Assembly: GCF_030403775.1 (NCBI RefSeq)
Contig: NZ_JAQMWQ010000021.1
Location: 1 to 64,000, forward strand
Origin: Paenibacillus sp. BSR1-1
GTDB lineage: Bacteria > Bacillota > Bacilli > Bacillales > Cytobacillaceae
Direction of reading: 5' to 3'
DNA: 64,000 bases
Shown in pieces: positions 43,941 through 53,014 of the stretch. The translations under genes were made by a program, and so were the position numbers. Position 1 is the first letter of the stretch; the number at the start of each line of letters is the position of its first letter. The notes under the pieces were generated by a model, which saw only the letters and a list, made by a program, of their open reading frames with translations, was not told the origin of the DNA and searched no databases.

Positions 43941-45038
43941 ATGAAAAAAATTAAAGTTCTGCATGTTTGCGACGCCCTAGATAAAGGCGGCTTGGAAGAA
44001 GTTATCTACAATCTAGTCAAAAATACAAATGATGAGGAATTCGAAGCCGGTGTTGCCTATTTTAGAGGAGGCGTCGTGGCAGATCGCCTTAAAGAAAAAG
44101 GATTCTCCTGTAAGGAAATCAATGAAACAAGTAAATTTGCCCGGATTAACCAATTGAAAAACTATATTAAAGATGAAAAGATTGACATTGTGCAAGCTCA
44201 TTTTTGTTTTCATGGCATTTTGGCTGCAAAACTTGCAGGGGTAAATGTAGTAGAGACCACCCACAATACCTATCACTTTTTTGAAAATCCATGGGGGAGT
44301 ATAAAGTATAGTTTTTATCTCAACCTCGTGGATTCCATCGTCTCAGTCTCAAAAGCGGTAGAAAATTTCAATTTAACTAATTTTAAAGTGATGAAACAAA
44401 AGAAATGTACGGTTATTAGAAATTCCATTGATTCAGAAAGAATTATCCCAACAGAACGTTCGAAAGAAGAATTGAAACAACAATTCGGATTGCCCGAGAA
44501 TTCATTTGTGATTAGCACTCTATCAAGGCTCGATGTTCAAAAGGGATTGGAATACTTTATTGAAGCTGCGAAGAAATTGAATCAAAAATACGACCATCTT
44601 GTCTTTTTAATACCTGGCGAAGGCTCTAAACAATATTCCAAGTCATTGCTCAAAGAAGCTGAAGGTGAAAGCAATATTCGTTTCATTGGTCACGTTTCCA
44701 AAGTGAATGAATTGTTTAAGGTGATGGATGTTTTTGCAATGTCGTCATTATGGGAGGGTGCCCCGCTTACGTTACTGGAGGCGATGGCGTACGGGAAAGC
44801 TGTAGTCGTCACCAATGTTGGAAATACAGCGGAAGTGATTCAGGACGATGTCAATGGCTTTATTGTGGAGAAAAAAGATGTTGACTCCTTTGTTGAACGG
44901 CTTAGCAGATTTATCGATCATCCCGAAAAACGTGCCGAACTCGAAAAGAGGGCCAAAGAGGACTTCGCTGAGAAATTCAGTAATCAAATTATGATCAGTC
45001 ATTATAAAAATTTATATAAATCATTACTAAAGGTATAA
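43941..45038 (+). CDS. Glycosyltransferase family 4 (GT-B)
   Basis: The protein has 365 residues. The N-terminal Rossmann half begins KVLHVCDALDKGGLEEVIYN, a GGxE donor-loop type. The C-terminal half has STLSRLDVQKGLEYFIEAAK and the GT4 EX7E-like motif in SSLWEGAPLTLLEAMAYGKAVV. It is a retaining cytoplasmic glycosyltransferase that probably builds the polymer repeat; donor and acceptor cannot be inferred. It is coupled to gtaB (12-nt gap), which suggests a UDP-glucose or related donor. AAAGGGG precedes ATG. Confidence 0.88.
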   Translation: MKKIKVLHVCDALDKGGLEEVIYNLVKNTNDEEFEAGVAYFRGGVVADRLKEKGFSCKEINETSKFARINQLKNYIKDEKIDIVQAHFCFHGILAAKLAGVNVVETTHNTYHFFENPWGSIKYSFYLNLVDSIVSVSKAVENFNLTNFKVMKQKKCTVIRNSIDSERIIPTERSKEELKQQFGLPENSFVISTLSRLDVQKGLEYFIEAAKKLNQKYDHLVFLIPGEGSKQYSKSLLKEAEGESNIRFIGHVSKVNELFKVMDVFAMSSLWEGAPLTLLEAMAYGKAVVVTNVGNTAEVIQDDVNGFIVEKKDVDSFVERLSRFIDHPEKRAELEKRAKEDFAEKFSNQIMISHYKNLYKSLLKV

Positions 45039-45078
45039 AAAGAAGAGTGGCTGAATTAAATAGCCACTCTTCTTTTTA
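45038..45078. terminator. Bidirectional terminator between convergent glycosyltransferases
   Basis: A stem of about 16 bp AAAAAGAAGAGTGGCT / AGCCACTCTTCTTTTT separates convergent genes. Confidence 0.9.
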
Positions 45079-46329
45079 TTTTGTATCAAGCACGTGTAAA
45101 ATTTCCTTAAAACGCTCATCCCATGTTGTTTTTGCCAAAAAAGCATCTAAATTCCCGTAAGGCAGCTTTGCATGGATCAATTGTTTATAATCATGCAAGA
45201 TGGCTGCTCTTGCTTCTGCTTCAGTGTCACAATGGGTAACGAGTGGGTATTTTCCGATATGCGGAATACCGGTTGACACGGTTGGAAGCCCAAAATATAA
45301 GTATTCATAAATTTTTATCGGATCGACGGCATCGGAAAGCTTACTTGTTTTAAACGGAATGATGCCGATATTCCATTTCTCGACAAACTGTTGAAGCTTG
45401 CTTGGATGTACTTTTCCATAAAATTCACAGTTCGGAAGTGCCTCGATTTTGGATAAAATCTCATCGGTTGCGCCGTGGCCGATAAAATGGAATACGAATT
45501 GTTGGTTTTTTGCAAGGGCAAAAATGAGATCCCAATCAAACCAGGATGGTGTCATATGTCCAAAATAGCCGATATGAATTTTATTATCAGGGGCTGCTTG
45601 TTTTAAAGAAACATTTCTTTTCCCAGATAAGGCGGCGTTATATCCATTTCCGATCACATAAATATCATTTCTGATTGATGCGAATTTGTCCTTTAAAGGC
45701 TGTGATACAACTGTTACCAAATTAGAATGTTGAACAAATGCTTCCTCAATGCTGCGGTTATACCATGGTGCATCACCTGTTTTATAAAACTCTTCCCACT
45801 CATCCATGATATCATAAACAATTTTATAATTTGATTGATTGAGTTGGCCAAGGCATCCATAAAACAGCTTGGCAGGGAACGTTGTAATATACGTTTTCTT
45901 GGCAAATTCATCGAGCACTTTTAATTTCTCAATATCATAAATGAAGTCGTATACAGGTATTTGGAAAATATTTTTATAAACCTGTTGATAGCTCTTTTCA
46001 AGCTTTTCTTGATCATCCCATTGCCAAGCAACAAAGAGTACAGCAAATCCTTGGTCAGATAAATACTTTGCAAGATTAATAGTCCGTTGATTATACAACT
46101 CTTCAAACTCACGACCGGATGTTAAAATGACAAGTCCTTTTAATTCCTGGCTTTTATTCAAATCGATGAGTTTTACATAAAGATCATGAAGCTGGGCGTT
46201 ATTTCGTTTGAATACTTTGTTGACTCCTAGTTTCGTAAACACCCGTCTTTGTGCTCTTTGAAAAGTATTTTGTAACCCATTTTGCTGTATGGATTTAAGA
46301 CTTTTCCGTAATACATGTTTAACTGACAT
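45076..46329 (-). CDS. Glycosyltransferase (GT-B, family 1/4-like)
   Basis: The protein has 417 residues. It opens with a basic amphipathic segment (VKHVLRKSLKSIQQNG...RRVFTKLG) suited to membrane-surface association. The C-terminal half contains IGYFGHMTPSWFDWDLI, FHFIGHGATDEI, YGKVHPSKLQQF and DPIKIYEYLYFGLPTVST, which resembles the donor-site loop of GT4-type enzymes and of teichuronic acid transferases such as TuaH. The substrate is unknown. It is followed downstream by the convergent gtaB operon and preceded by a repeat-bearing metallophosphatase gene on the same strand (69-nt gap). Confidence 0.82.
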   Translation of the reverse strand: MSVKHVLRKSLKSIQQNGLQNTFQRAQRRVFTKLGVNKVFKRNNAQLHDLYVKLIDLNKSQELKGLVILTSGREFEELYNQRTINLAKYLSDQGFAVLFVAWQWDDQEKLEKSYQQVYKNIFQIPVYDFIYDIEKLKVLDEFAKKTYITTFPAKLFYGCLGQLNQSNYKIVYDIMDEWEEFYKTGDAPWYNRSIEEAFVQHSNLVTVVSQPLKDKFASIRNDIYVIGNGYNAALSGKRNVSLKQAAPDNKIHIGYFGHMTPSWFDWDLIFALAKNQQFVFHFIGHGATDEILSKIEALPNCEFYGKVHPSKLQQFVEKWNIGIIPFKTSKLSDAVDPIKIYEYLYFGLPTVSTGIPHIGKYPLVTHCDTEAEARAAILHDYKQLIHAKLPYGNLDAFLAKTTWDERFKEILHVLDTK

Positions 46330-46398
46330 TTTCTTGCCCCTTTATTTAATAGTGGTTCCATTATACCTTATTCACATGGGATTTGAAATTCTGTCTAA

Positions 46399-47721
46399 TT
46401 ATCCGATATTTTGTCCTTGCTGATTAAAGTACTCCATTTTTCCATAAACCATCGTATTGGTTGTAGTCATCATCCCATTTTCCTTGAGGAAATACCAGTT
46501 ATCTTTCTCAAAGTACCAACCTACTCGCATAATACCAATCGGATTGAAATTGTACCACCGTCCATTTAACTTTTTCCAGCCTGTTTGCATTTCTCCTTTT
46601 TCATTAAAGTAATACCAATCATATTCAATATTTACCCACCCGGTTTTCATCATTCCGCTTTCTTTATCAAGATAATACCAGTGTCCATCAGAATGTAACC
46701 AGCCTGTCTTATAATTCCAGTTGGAATCATAGTAGTACCAATTATTTTCGTCCGACACCCATTTTCCCGTTTGCGTAGAACTCGATTCATTTAACGGCAA
46801 CGTAACCGTTCTAATCCATGCCCCATTACTGAATTCTCTTGCTTTAATTTCTACTTTGTCATTGTAAACATTGATGACATAGCCTTGTGATTGATCATAG
46901 TTTTCTTTGCCTTGTGGGGTATACGTATAAGCCACAGAGCTTGTATTTACCATCGTTATGCCATCCCGATAGATGCTTTTAGGATTATTTAATGGAAAGT
47001 GTGAATGTCCGGAAAGAAGAATGACTTGTGGATACTTCTTTAGTAATGTTAGAATCTTTTGGTCATCAAGGCCAGCTCCCCATTCGCTCCCGTAAACAGT
47101 ATTGGTAATCGGCTGATGAAAGAAAACAAAAATCGGTTTACTTACATCAGCATCTACCTCCAATGTTTTCTGAAGCCATTGAAACTGTTGATCAGAGATA
47201 TAGGCAGAATCCCGTTCTTTATCTCCATATTCTGAAAGCACCGTTTTCTCTGATTTCTCGCCAGCAATGGTAATAAAATGATAGCCCTTGATCCACTTAT
47301 CATAATATAGATTGGAAACGTTCATCTTATTTAAAAATCTATTTTTTAATTCCACATCCGTCACAGCAGGATTCAAATGGGATTCCAGCCATTCGTGGTT
47401 GCCCATTACCATAAATTCTTCTGCATTCCGATTTTTATTGGCTTGGAATATGGAGTTAAACAAATTATATTCTTTTACTTTTCCAAAATTGGTCATATCG
47501 CCATTGACCGCAATGACATCGTAGTCAGGGGCAACCGTGTTCAAATCCTGCAGGGCCTTACCCAATTTCTGATTAACCTTTGGGGTGGTTGTATCAATAT
47601 GCGAATCACTTATAACTGTAAGCTGTAAATTTGGCGTATCAGTGATTGCTTGTACTGATTCAAAACTGCATCCAAACAGTCCACCTAGGACTAGACCAAT
47701 TGATAATAAATTCTTATACAT
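46399..47721 (-). CDS. Exported calcineurin-like metallophosphatase with choline-binding repeats
   Basis: The protein has 440 residues. The N-terminus (LVLGGLFGCSFESVQA) could be a signal peptide or a lipoprotein signal with a loose lipobox LFGC. The phosphoesterase domain (~30-300) has ISDSHIDT, NGDMTNFG, MGNHEWLES, FFHQPITNT and LSGHSHF. About six GW...WYY repeats (~315-440) follow; the ending NQQGQNIG lacks the NTTI motif. It is a paralogue of the protein at 36482 but has no Fn3 domain and a shorter repeat tail. The substrate is unknown. If the cysteine is lipidated, the protein would be bound at both membrane and wall polymer. Confidence 0.86.
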   Translation of the reverse strand: MYKNLLSIGLVLGGLFGCSFESVQAITDTPNLQLTVISDSHIDTTTPKVNQKLGKALQDLNTVAPDYDVIAVNGDMTNFGKVKEYNLFNSIFQANKNRNAEEFMVMGNHEWLESHLNPAVTDVELKNRFLNKMNVSNLYYDKWIKGYHFITIAGEKSEKTVLSEYGDKERDSAYISDQQFQWLQKTLEVDADVSKPIFVFFHQPITNTVYGSEWGAGLDDQKILTLLKKYPQVILLSGHSHFPLNNPKSIYRDGITMVNTSSVAYTYTPQGKENYDQSQGYVINVYNDKVEIKAREFSNGAWIRTVTLPLNESSSTQTGKWVSDENNWYYYDSNWNYKTGWLHSDGHWYYLDKESGMMKTGWVNIEYDWYYFNEKGEMQTGWKKLNGRWYNFNPIGIMRVGWYFEKDNWYFLKENGMMTTTNTMVYGKMEYFNQQGQNIG

Positions 47722-47929
47722 GACCTCTACCTCACAACAATTTATTGATTAATTGTTTATGATTATAGAATCGTTTTCTTAATTCTTTCTTAAGAGATAT
47801 ATCTATTATTGTTTGTACTTAACCTTCTAGATATAAAAGCAATTATTGTAAAAAAGCACTAAATTGAGCCTAAGTCCTAACCATTTGCTCTCCTTTTGCA
47901 TAAATAAAAAGTAAAGGAGAGGATAAGCA

Positions 47930-48879
47930 ATGAATATTATTCAAAGACTCATTCCTGCTTCCCATACCGAAACCCGCCCGGGGTTAAAAATGGTCCCAAA
48001 TACATTACCATTCACGAAACAGATAATACAAGCAGGGGAGCTAATGCGGAAGCGCACGCACGATTACAGGTGCGGGGGAACAGCCGGACGGCATCCTGGC
48101 ATCTGCAAGTCGATGACCAAGAAATCATTCAGTCAATCCCCTTTGATGAAGTGGCCTGGGCTGCCGGAGATGGCAGCAATGGACCTGGAAATCGAACCTC
48201 TATCCATATCGAAATGTGTGTAAATGCGGATGGTGATTATGAGAAAACTATCTCTAATACAGTTGAAGTCGTCCAATATGTAATGAGCAAATTCAATATA
48301 CCAATTGATCGCGTTGTACCTCATAAACATTGGACGGGTAAGAACTGCCCACGAAATCTTTTGCCAAATTGGGATAGTTTTATTAAAAGATGCCAGCAAA
48401 AAACAAATGGCTGGGTAAAGCAAGGGAATCAGTGTTTTTACTATAAAGGCGGCCGCAAGACGACGGGATGGATGAAAGTCGCAAATCAAATTTATTATTT
48501 TGATGCCAATGGAGTCATGAAAACCGGCTGGGTGGAAGTGGACAACAAGTGGTATTATTTTGATGAGAAAGGGCCCATGAAGACTCGTTGGGTACAGGTA
48601 AAAGGAAAATGGTACTACCTTGGAGCCAATGGAGTCATGCAGACTGGCTGGGTGAAAGTGGCCAATAAATACTACTATCTTGATTCAAGTGGAGCAATGC
48701 AAACCAGCTGGATTAAAGTCAATGGAAAGACCTATTATTTTAATGCTAAAGGTGAAATGGTAACTGGAGAACAAACGATTGATGGGAAGACATACAATTT
48801 TGGAGATAATGGACTGTTGATTAAAACACCTTCAGCCGAAGAAAATAATAATAATCCATCAAGTGAACCGACTCCTTAA
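47930..48879 (+). pseudogene. N-acetylmuramoyl-L-alanine amidase (Amidase_2, CwlA-like) with choline-binding repeats, frameshifted
   Basis: A strong AAAGGAGAGG site precedes ATG 47930. The first frame gives MNIIQRLIPASHTETRPGL..MVP and then leaves the family pattern. The family resumes one frame over at 48001 (YITIHETDNTSRGANAEAHA, with the first zinc-ligand His), continuing through ASWHLQVDDQEI, GPGNRTSIHIEMCVN and HKHWTGKNCPRNL. One base appears to be missing in CCCAAA/TAC at ~47997-48001; restoring it gives a 316-residue protein with about seven GW...YY repeats and a short N/P/S-rich tail. The downstream frame has no other interruption, so this may be a recent mutation or a homopolymer sequencing error. 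Amidase_2 enzymes cut the MurNAc-L-Ala bond. No signal peptide is visible, as in phage-type CwlA. Confidence 0.85.
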
Positions 48880-48881
48880 GA

Positions 48882-48924
48882 GAAAAACAGGGCATGATTT
48901 GAAAAATCATGCCCTGTTTTTTTC
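48882..48924. terminator. Bidirectional terminator after the amidase
   Basis: An ~18-bp stem pairs AAAAACAGGGCATGATTT with AAATCATGCCCTGTTTTT around GAAA. Confidence 0.92.
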
Positions 48925-48929
48925 TAATA

Positions 48930-50033
48930 TTAATTTTCTATAGCATATTGCTGTTTAATGGAACTAACTTTTTTCAGCTGAAGGACGTCAAAGTTCGTGA
49001 TTTGATGTTCAAAATTTTGAAGCTTTGCAACGTATTCCTTTTCAGATTGAACAGGTTTATGGGTTGCTAGGTAATCAATAATCCAGTTATTGATGAAATT
49101 ATAATAATGTACGGTATCACCCTGATAATTATCGATGTTAAAAGTAATGTCGTGCATATCCTGGAAGTCGTATAGTTCTACATTAGGATATTTATGCATC
49201 AGGTCAAATACTTCTTTTTTAAACTTCAATCTTTCTGTCAAGTATTCTTTATTCTTTTTATAAAAAGAAACATGATTATAAATCGGATATGGTGCATAGA
49301 AAAACGTAAATTTGGTGTTAGGATGTGCTTTCACCAGCGGTATTACATTTTCTTTAAAAGATTCCATTTGGACTGATGCTCTCTCATATGAAGGAAGCTC
49401 ATCCATTGGTTGAACTCCTTTTAAGAAAGCATCAACGTGCTCAATTGACTCGACCGGGGCGACTTGTCCAAATTTATAAAGTGTTTCCACTTCCCGTCTT
49501 TGCTCGTTTCCCTCTTTATTCGCCATCAGATTTTTATAAAGGATTTCTACAGAATAAGAACTGAACAAATACCTTAGATCATTGATTTTGGATTTATCGT
49601 ACATATATGTTGGAAAATCACTAGGCGGACCGGCTACCCAGTCGGGATCTCCAGCAAAGGAATAGTAATTCAATTCCCAAATGACCCTTTTTAAATTTGG
49701 TTTGTCGCGAAAGGCTGCTTCTGCTACCATCGATTGCTCTTTTGCGGTTGATGCTGGTAATGATCCATTAAACGATTTAGTGCCGAGCTTTTCATTTGCA
49801 AAACTTTCACGGAAATTCCGTCCCATCGATGTGGCGGTGAAAAGTGTATCGTAATCTTGGTTTTTTAACAGCCCCGGCATTTGATACCGTTCAGCCGCTA
49901 GATATTGTGGCCTGTATAAGTCTGGTTTTCGAAAATAAAATAACGGGTCAATATAATACATCACTATCGAAACAATGCCAATAAGTGCAGCTGACATGAT
50001 GCCCGCTGCTGTAAGGAATTTTTTATAGGACAT
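48930..50033 (-). CDS. SGNH-like partner protein of an MBOAT acyltransferase
   Basis: The protein has 367 residues. It has one N-terminal membrane segment (~8-28) and an extracytoplasmic domain. FTATSMGRNFRES resembles block I of SGNH hydrolases (Ser in a G/A-x-S context), and DTVHYYNFINNWI near residue 310 is a candidate for the C-terminal Asp/His block. Such proteins (DltD, AlgJ/AlgX, PatB types) work with an MBOAT channel protein to acylate exported glycans. It starts 12 nt after the stop of the MBOAT gene on the same strand, so they form one operon. I infer O-acetylation of the wall glycan; D-alanylation is unlikely because dltA and dltC are absent. Confidence 0.75.
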   Translation of the reverse strand: MSYKKFLTAAGIMSAALIGIVSIVMYYIDPLFYFRKPDLYRPQYLAAERYQMPGLLKNQDYDTLFTATSMGRNFRESFANEKLGTKSFNGSLPASTAKEQSMVAEAAFRDKPNLKRVIWELNYYSFAGDPDWVAGPPSDFPTYMYDKSKINDLRYLFSSYSVEILYKNLMANKEGNEQRREVETLYKFGQVAPVESIEHVDAFLKGVQPMDELPSYERASVQMESFKENVIPLVKAHPNTKFTFFYAPYPIYNHVSFYKKNKEYLTERLKFKKEVFDLMHKYPNVELYDFQDMHDITFNIDNYQGDTVHYYNFINNWIIDYLATHKPVQSEKEYVAKLQNFEHQITNFDVLQLKKVSSIKQQYAIEN

Positions 50034-50045
50034 GAGGCTAACTCC

Positions 50046-51488
50046 TTAAAATTTAAAATATAAGAATTCACTGACGCGGTTTAAATACAATAACGAGATT
50101 ACCGCAATCAAACTAACAAACACAGCCATACGATAGCTTGGTTTGAATGTATTCAAACGATCAATTGAGTTTTTCGCGAACAGGACAATTCCGAACATAA
50201 GCACAAATAGCAGTACCATTTTTAAATCAAAGTAATAAACTCCAGGAATGAAGTGGGTGCCAAGTCTTTCGTTGAATAGTGCAGTCAGCCCAGCTGGAAA
50301 ATGGAACGCTTGAAGACTGAACATCTTTGTCAGCATTAGCTTGGCTGTTGTCAAATCCGGTGAACGGAAGAAAACCCAGGCAATATGGACAAACATGAAT
50401 GTAATGAACCAGGCAACAAACTTTGGCAGCGTAATATTAAAGGTTTTCCAGAACCTGTAGATCACACTAGCAACTCCATGCATAATTCCCCAAATGACAA
50501 ATGTCCAGCCTGCACCATGCCAAATGCCACTGACAAAGAAAATGATAAAAAGGTTTATATAAGTTCTAATATTGCCTTTTCTGCTTCCGCCAAGTGGAAT
50601 ATAGAGATAATGAGTGAAGAAGCGGCCCAAGGTCATATGCCATCTGCGCCAGAAATCTTGGATATCCAACGATTTATATGGTGAATTAAAGTTTATTGGC
50701 AGCTTAATATTGAAAAATAGACCTAAACCAATGGCCATATCACAATATCCGCTAAAGTCAAAATACAATTGGAAGGTGTATGCCAGGGTAGTGACCCAGG
50801 TGTCAAAAAACGTTAAGTGAGCGAGATTGCCATAACCAGTATTCGCCCAACCGGCCAATGTATCCGCAATGATTACCTTTTTAAAAAGTCCGATTGAAAA
50901 AATATACAGCCCTGAGCCAATATTATTCAATTTGATTTTATAATTTGTGCCGTCTCTTAGCTGGTCGATGATTTCCCTGTGATGGACAATCGGTCCAGCA
51001 ATCAAGTGAGGGAAGAAGGTAACAAAGAATGCATAATCAAGCAATGAATATTCCTTCGTTCCTTCGCGGAAGGTGTCGACTAAATATGCAATTTGCTGAA
51101 ACGTAAAGAAACTAATGGCTAATGGCAGTGCCAGATGTAACAGCGAAATGTCCGTCTTGAAAACAGTATTGACGTTGGTCATAAAGAAGTCATAATACTT
51201 GTAATATCCAAGCAAGCCAATGTTAAAAAGAATGCCCATTGTTAAAACGGTTCTTTTTATCGCCAGCTTTTGAATTTTATTTAGGATGGTTGCCAAGGTA
51301 AAATTGATGGCAATCGATGAAAGAATAATCGGCAAATACTTGACATTCCAATAGCTGTAAAAATAAAGATTCGCAATCACGAAAAAGATCTTCGCGATAT
51401 TTTTATTCTTTAATTTCAAAAGCAGATAGTAGCCTGCGAATACTATTGGAAAGAAAACGAGAATGAATATGTAGGAATTGAATAACAA
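50046..51488 (-). CDS. MBOAT family membrane O-acyltransferase (AlgI/DltB-like)
   Basis: The protein has 480 residues and about eleven membrane segments. The start is TTG, 8 nt after AGGAGG on the minus strand. MBOAT motifs include FFPHLIAGPIVHHREI, FDFSGYCDMAIGLGLFF, DFWRRWHMTLGRFFTHYLYIP (in which WRRWHMTL is the conserved core) and FFVSGIWHGAGWTFVIWG with the catalytic-type His, then MHG. These proteins pass an acyl group across the membrane to an extracellular partner, here the downstream SGNH-like protein. The likely role is O-acetylation of a secreted polysaccharide or peptidoglycan. It is divergent from the glycosyltransferase at 51675. Confidence 0.92.
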   Translation of the reverse strand: MLFNSYIFILVFFPIVFAGYYLLLKLKNKNIAKIFFVIANLYFYSYWNVKYLPIILSSIAINFTLATILNKIQKLAIKRTVLTMGILFNIGLLGYYKYYDFFMTNVNTVFKTDISLLHLALPLAISFFTFQQIAYLVDTFREGTKEYSLLDYAFFVTFFPHLIAGPIVHHREIIDQLRDGTNYKIKLNNIGSGLYIFSIGLFKKVIIADTLAGWANTGYGNLAHLTFFDTWVTTLAYTFQLYFDFSGYCDMAIGLGLFFNIKLPINFNSPYKSLDIQDFWRRWHMTLGRFFTHYLYIPLGGSRKGNIRTYINLFIIFFVSGIWHGAGWTFVIWGIMHGVASVIYRFWKTFNITLPKFVAWFITFMFVHIAWVFFRSPDLTTAKLMLTKMFSLQAFHFPAGLTALFNERLGTHFIPGVYYFDLKMVLLFVLMFGIVLFAKNSIDRLNTFKPSYRMAVFVSLIAVISLLYLNRVSEFLYFKF

Positions 51489-51674
51489 CTTTCGAACCTC
51501 CTATTGATGATAAAAACAACAAAGATATTATATCATAGTAAAGGACAACTTCGCATTTTGTTGAAAAATGTCAAATGATAAGAAATTGAAACGAATATGT
51601 AACTTTTAGTTTGTGTAATTCGTCAAATTTCATGGTATATTAATAAGAACTATGTAGGTCCAACAGGAGATTTC

Positions 51675-52787
51675 ATGAAAAAAAAAGTAACTGTCATTTC
51701 TAACATGTATCCGACGAGCGAGCATAAGAGCTTTGGAATCTTTGTGAAAAATCAAGTAGAAGCACTGCGCAGCAAGGGTTTGGATGTGGATGTCCTTGCG
51801 ATAGACAATCCGAACAAAGGTAAGCTGAATTTGCTGAGGAAATATGGGAACTGGATGCTCAATTTTGGAGTTCATCTGCTTTTTAAAGGGAGCAAAACAT
51901 CCGTTGTCCATGCCCATTATGTGTTCCCAAGCGGCTGGCTTGCGAAGTGGTACAAAAAGCTTTTCGGAGCCCGTTTTATCGTCACTGCACATGGCGGCGA
52001 TATTGATAAAATGGTGAAGAAAAGCGGACGCATTCAAACTATGACAAGAAGCATTTTAGCAGATGCCGACCACGTCATTGCGGTTGGCCAAGAATTATTT
52101 TCCACCCTGGAAAAAGACTTTGGGGTGCCGCGGTCAAAACTTTCTCTCATTAATATGGGGGTAAACCTGAATGTTTTTAAGCAGGTTGATAAAGTGCAGG
52201 CTCGGAAGCAATGCGGAATTTCAGAGGGGAAGACTCCATTATTGTTTGTGGGAAATATCATTGAACAAAAAGGTGTTAATGAATTGATTGAGGCTTACAG
52301 CCTTCTCAAAAATGATTATCTAGATTATGAACTGTACATACTTGGTTCGAATAAGGACCATGGCTATTATCAAAAAATCAAGTCGCTGATAGTAGAAAAT
52401 GGGCTCTCAGAAAGCATTCATTTTCTTGGAACTAAGAACCAAGCGGAGGTTGCTTTATGGATGGCCGCTGCAGAAGTGTTTATTCTGCCTTCCCATATTG
52501 AAGGGTTCGGGCTTGTGGCCCTTGAGGCGATGGCTTGTGGAACACCAGTGGTTGGAACCAATGTAGGCGGACTGAAATATCTGCTCGATGAAGGCAATGG
52601 AGTTCTGGTGGAAGTAAATAACGCCGATTCACTAAAAAAAGGAATTCTAACGGTCCTTGAATCGGCAGAGATTAAACAGGAACTTATTCGAAATGGTTTA
52701 GAAATGGCGAAGGAGAACGATCAAGACATCATGACCGACCGCGTCATTCAGTTATACCAAGTGGAAAATGTAAGGGGCTTAAGCTAA
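51675..52787 (+). CDS. Glycosyltransferase family 4 (GT-B)
   Basis: The protein has 370 residues. The N-terminal half starts VTVISNMYPTSEHKSFGIFV, the form seen in TuaC-like and exopolysaccharide GT4 enzymes, and continues with VVHAHYVFPSGWLAK and TAHGGDID. The C-terminal half has LLFVGNIIEQKGVNELIEA, FLGTKNQAEVALWM and the EX7E-type donor motif PSHIEGFGLVALEAMACGTP. It is a retaining cytoplasmic transferase for polymer assembly with unknown donor. CAGGAG precedes ATG. A weak hairpin (AAGGGGC / GCCCTT near 52771-52797) may terminate it. It lies upstream of, and in line with, the first tagO gene. Confidence 0.88.
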   Translation: MKKKVTVISNMYPTSEHKSFGIFVKNQVEALRSKGLDVDVLAIDNPNKGKLNLLRKYGNWMLNFGVHLLFKGSKTSVVHAHYVFPSGWLAKWYKKLFGARFIVTAHGGDIDKMVKKSGRIQTMTRSILADADHVIAVGQELFSTLEKDFGVPRSKLSLINMGVNLNVFKQVDKVQARKQCGISEGKTPLLFVGNIIEQKGVNELIEAYSLLKNDYLDYELYILGSNKDHGYYQKIKSLIVENGLSESIHFLGTKNQAEVALWMAAAEVFILPSHIEGFGLVALEAMACGTPVVGTNVGGLKYLLDEGNGVLVEVNNADSLKKGILTVLESAEIKQELIRNGLEMAKENDQDIMTDRVIQLYQVENVRGLS

Positions 52788-52882
52788 TGCCCTTTTTATT
52801 GAATTCCATCTATTAAAATAGTAATTATGAAGTTTATGGAAAATATGAAATAATTAGTCATTTGCTTGAAAAGGAAAATCTA

Positions 52883-52911
52883 TTTAAAATAAATTTTACC
52901 TGTGTTATAAT
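52883..52911 (+). promoter_or_regulatory. Promoter of the first tagO gene
   Basis: TTTAAA (52883-52888), a 17-nt spacer and a perfect TATAAT (52906-52911) lie ~100 nt before the start codon. Confidence 0.5.
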
Positions 52912-53014
52912 CCACATGGTACATTTGTTAAGTTGTTATGTAATTGATTGTTAAATAGATAACTAACTTTCTAGTAACCTAGATGGTTACTCCAACTATA
53001 TGAGGAGGATCATG

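Noticed and set aside
47930..48879. Prophage endolysin as a marker of a phage island
   Set aside because: The amidase resembles phage-type CwlA, but no holin, tail, capsid or integrase genes lie nearby.
48930..51488. dlt operon (D-alanylation of teichoic acid)
   Set aside because: Only MBOAT and SGNH-like partners are present; the D-alanine ligase dltA and carrier dltC are absent.
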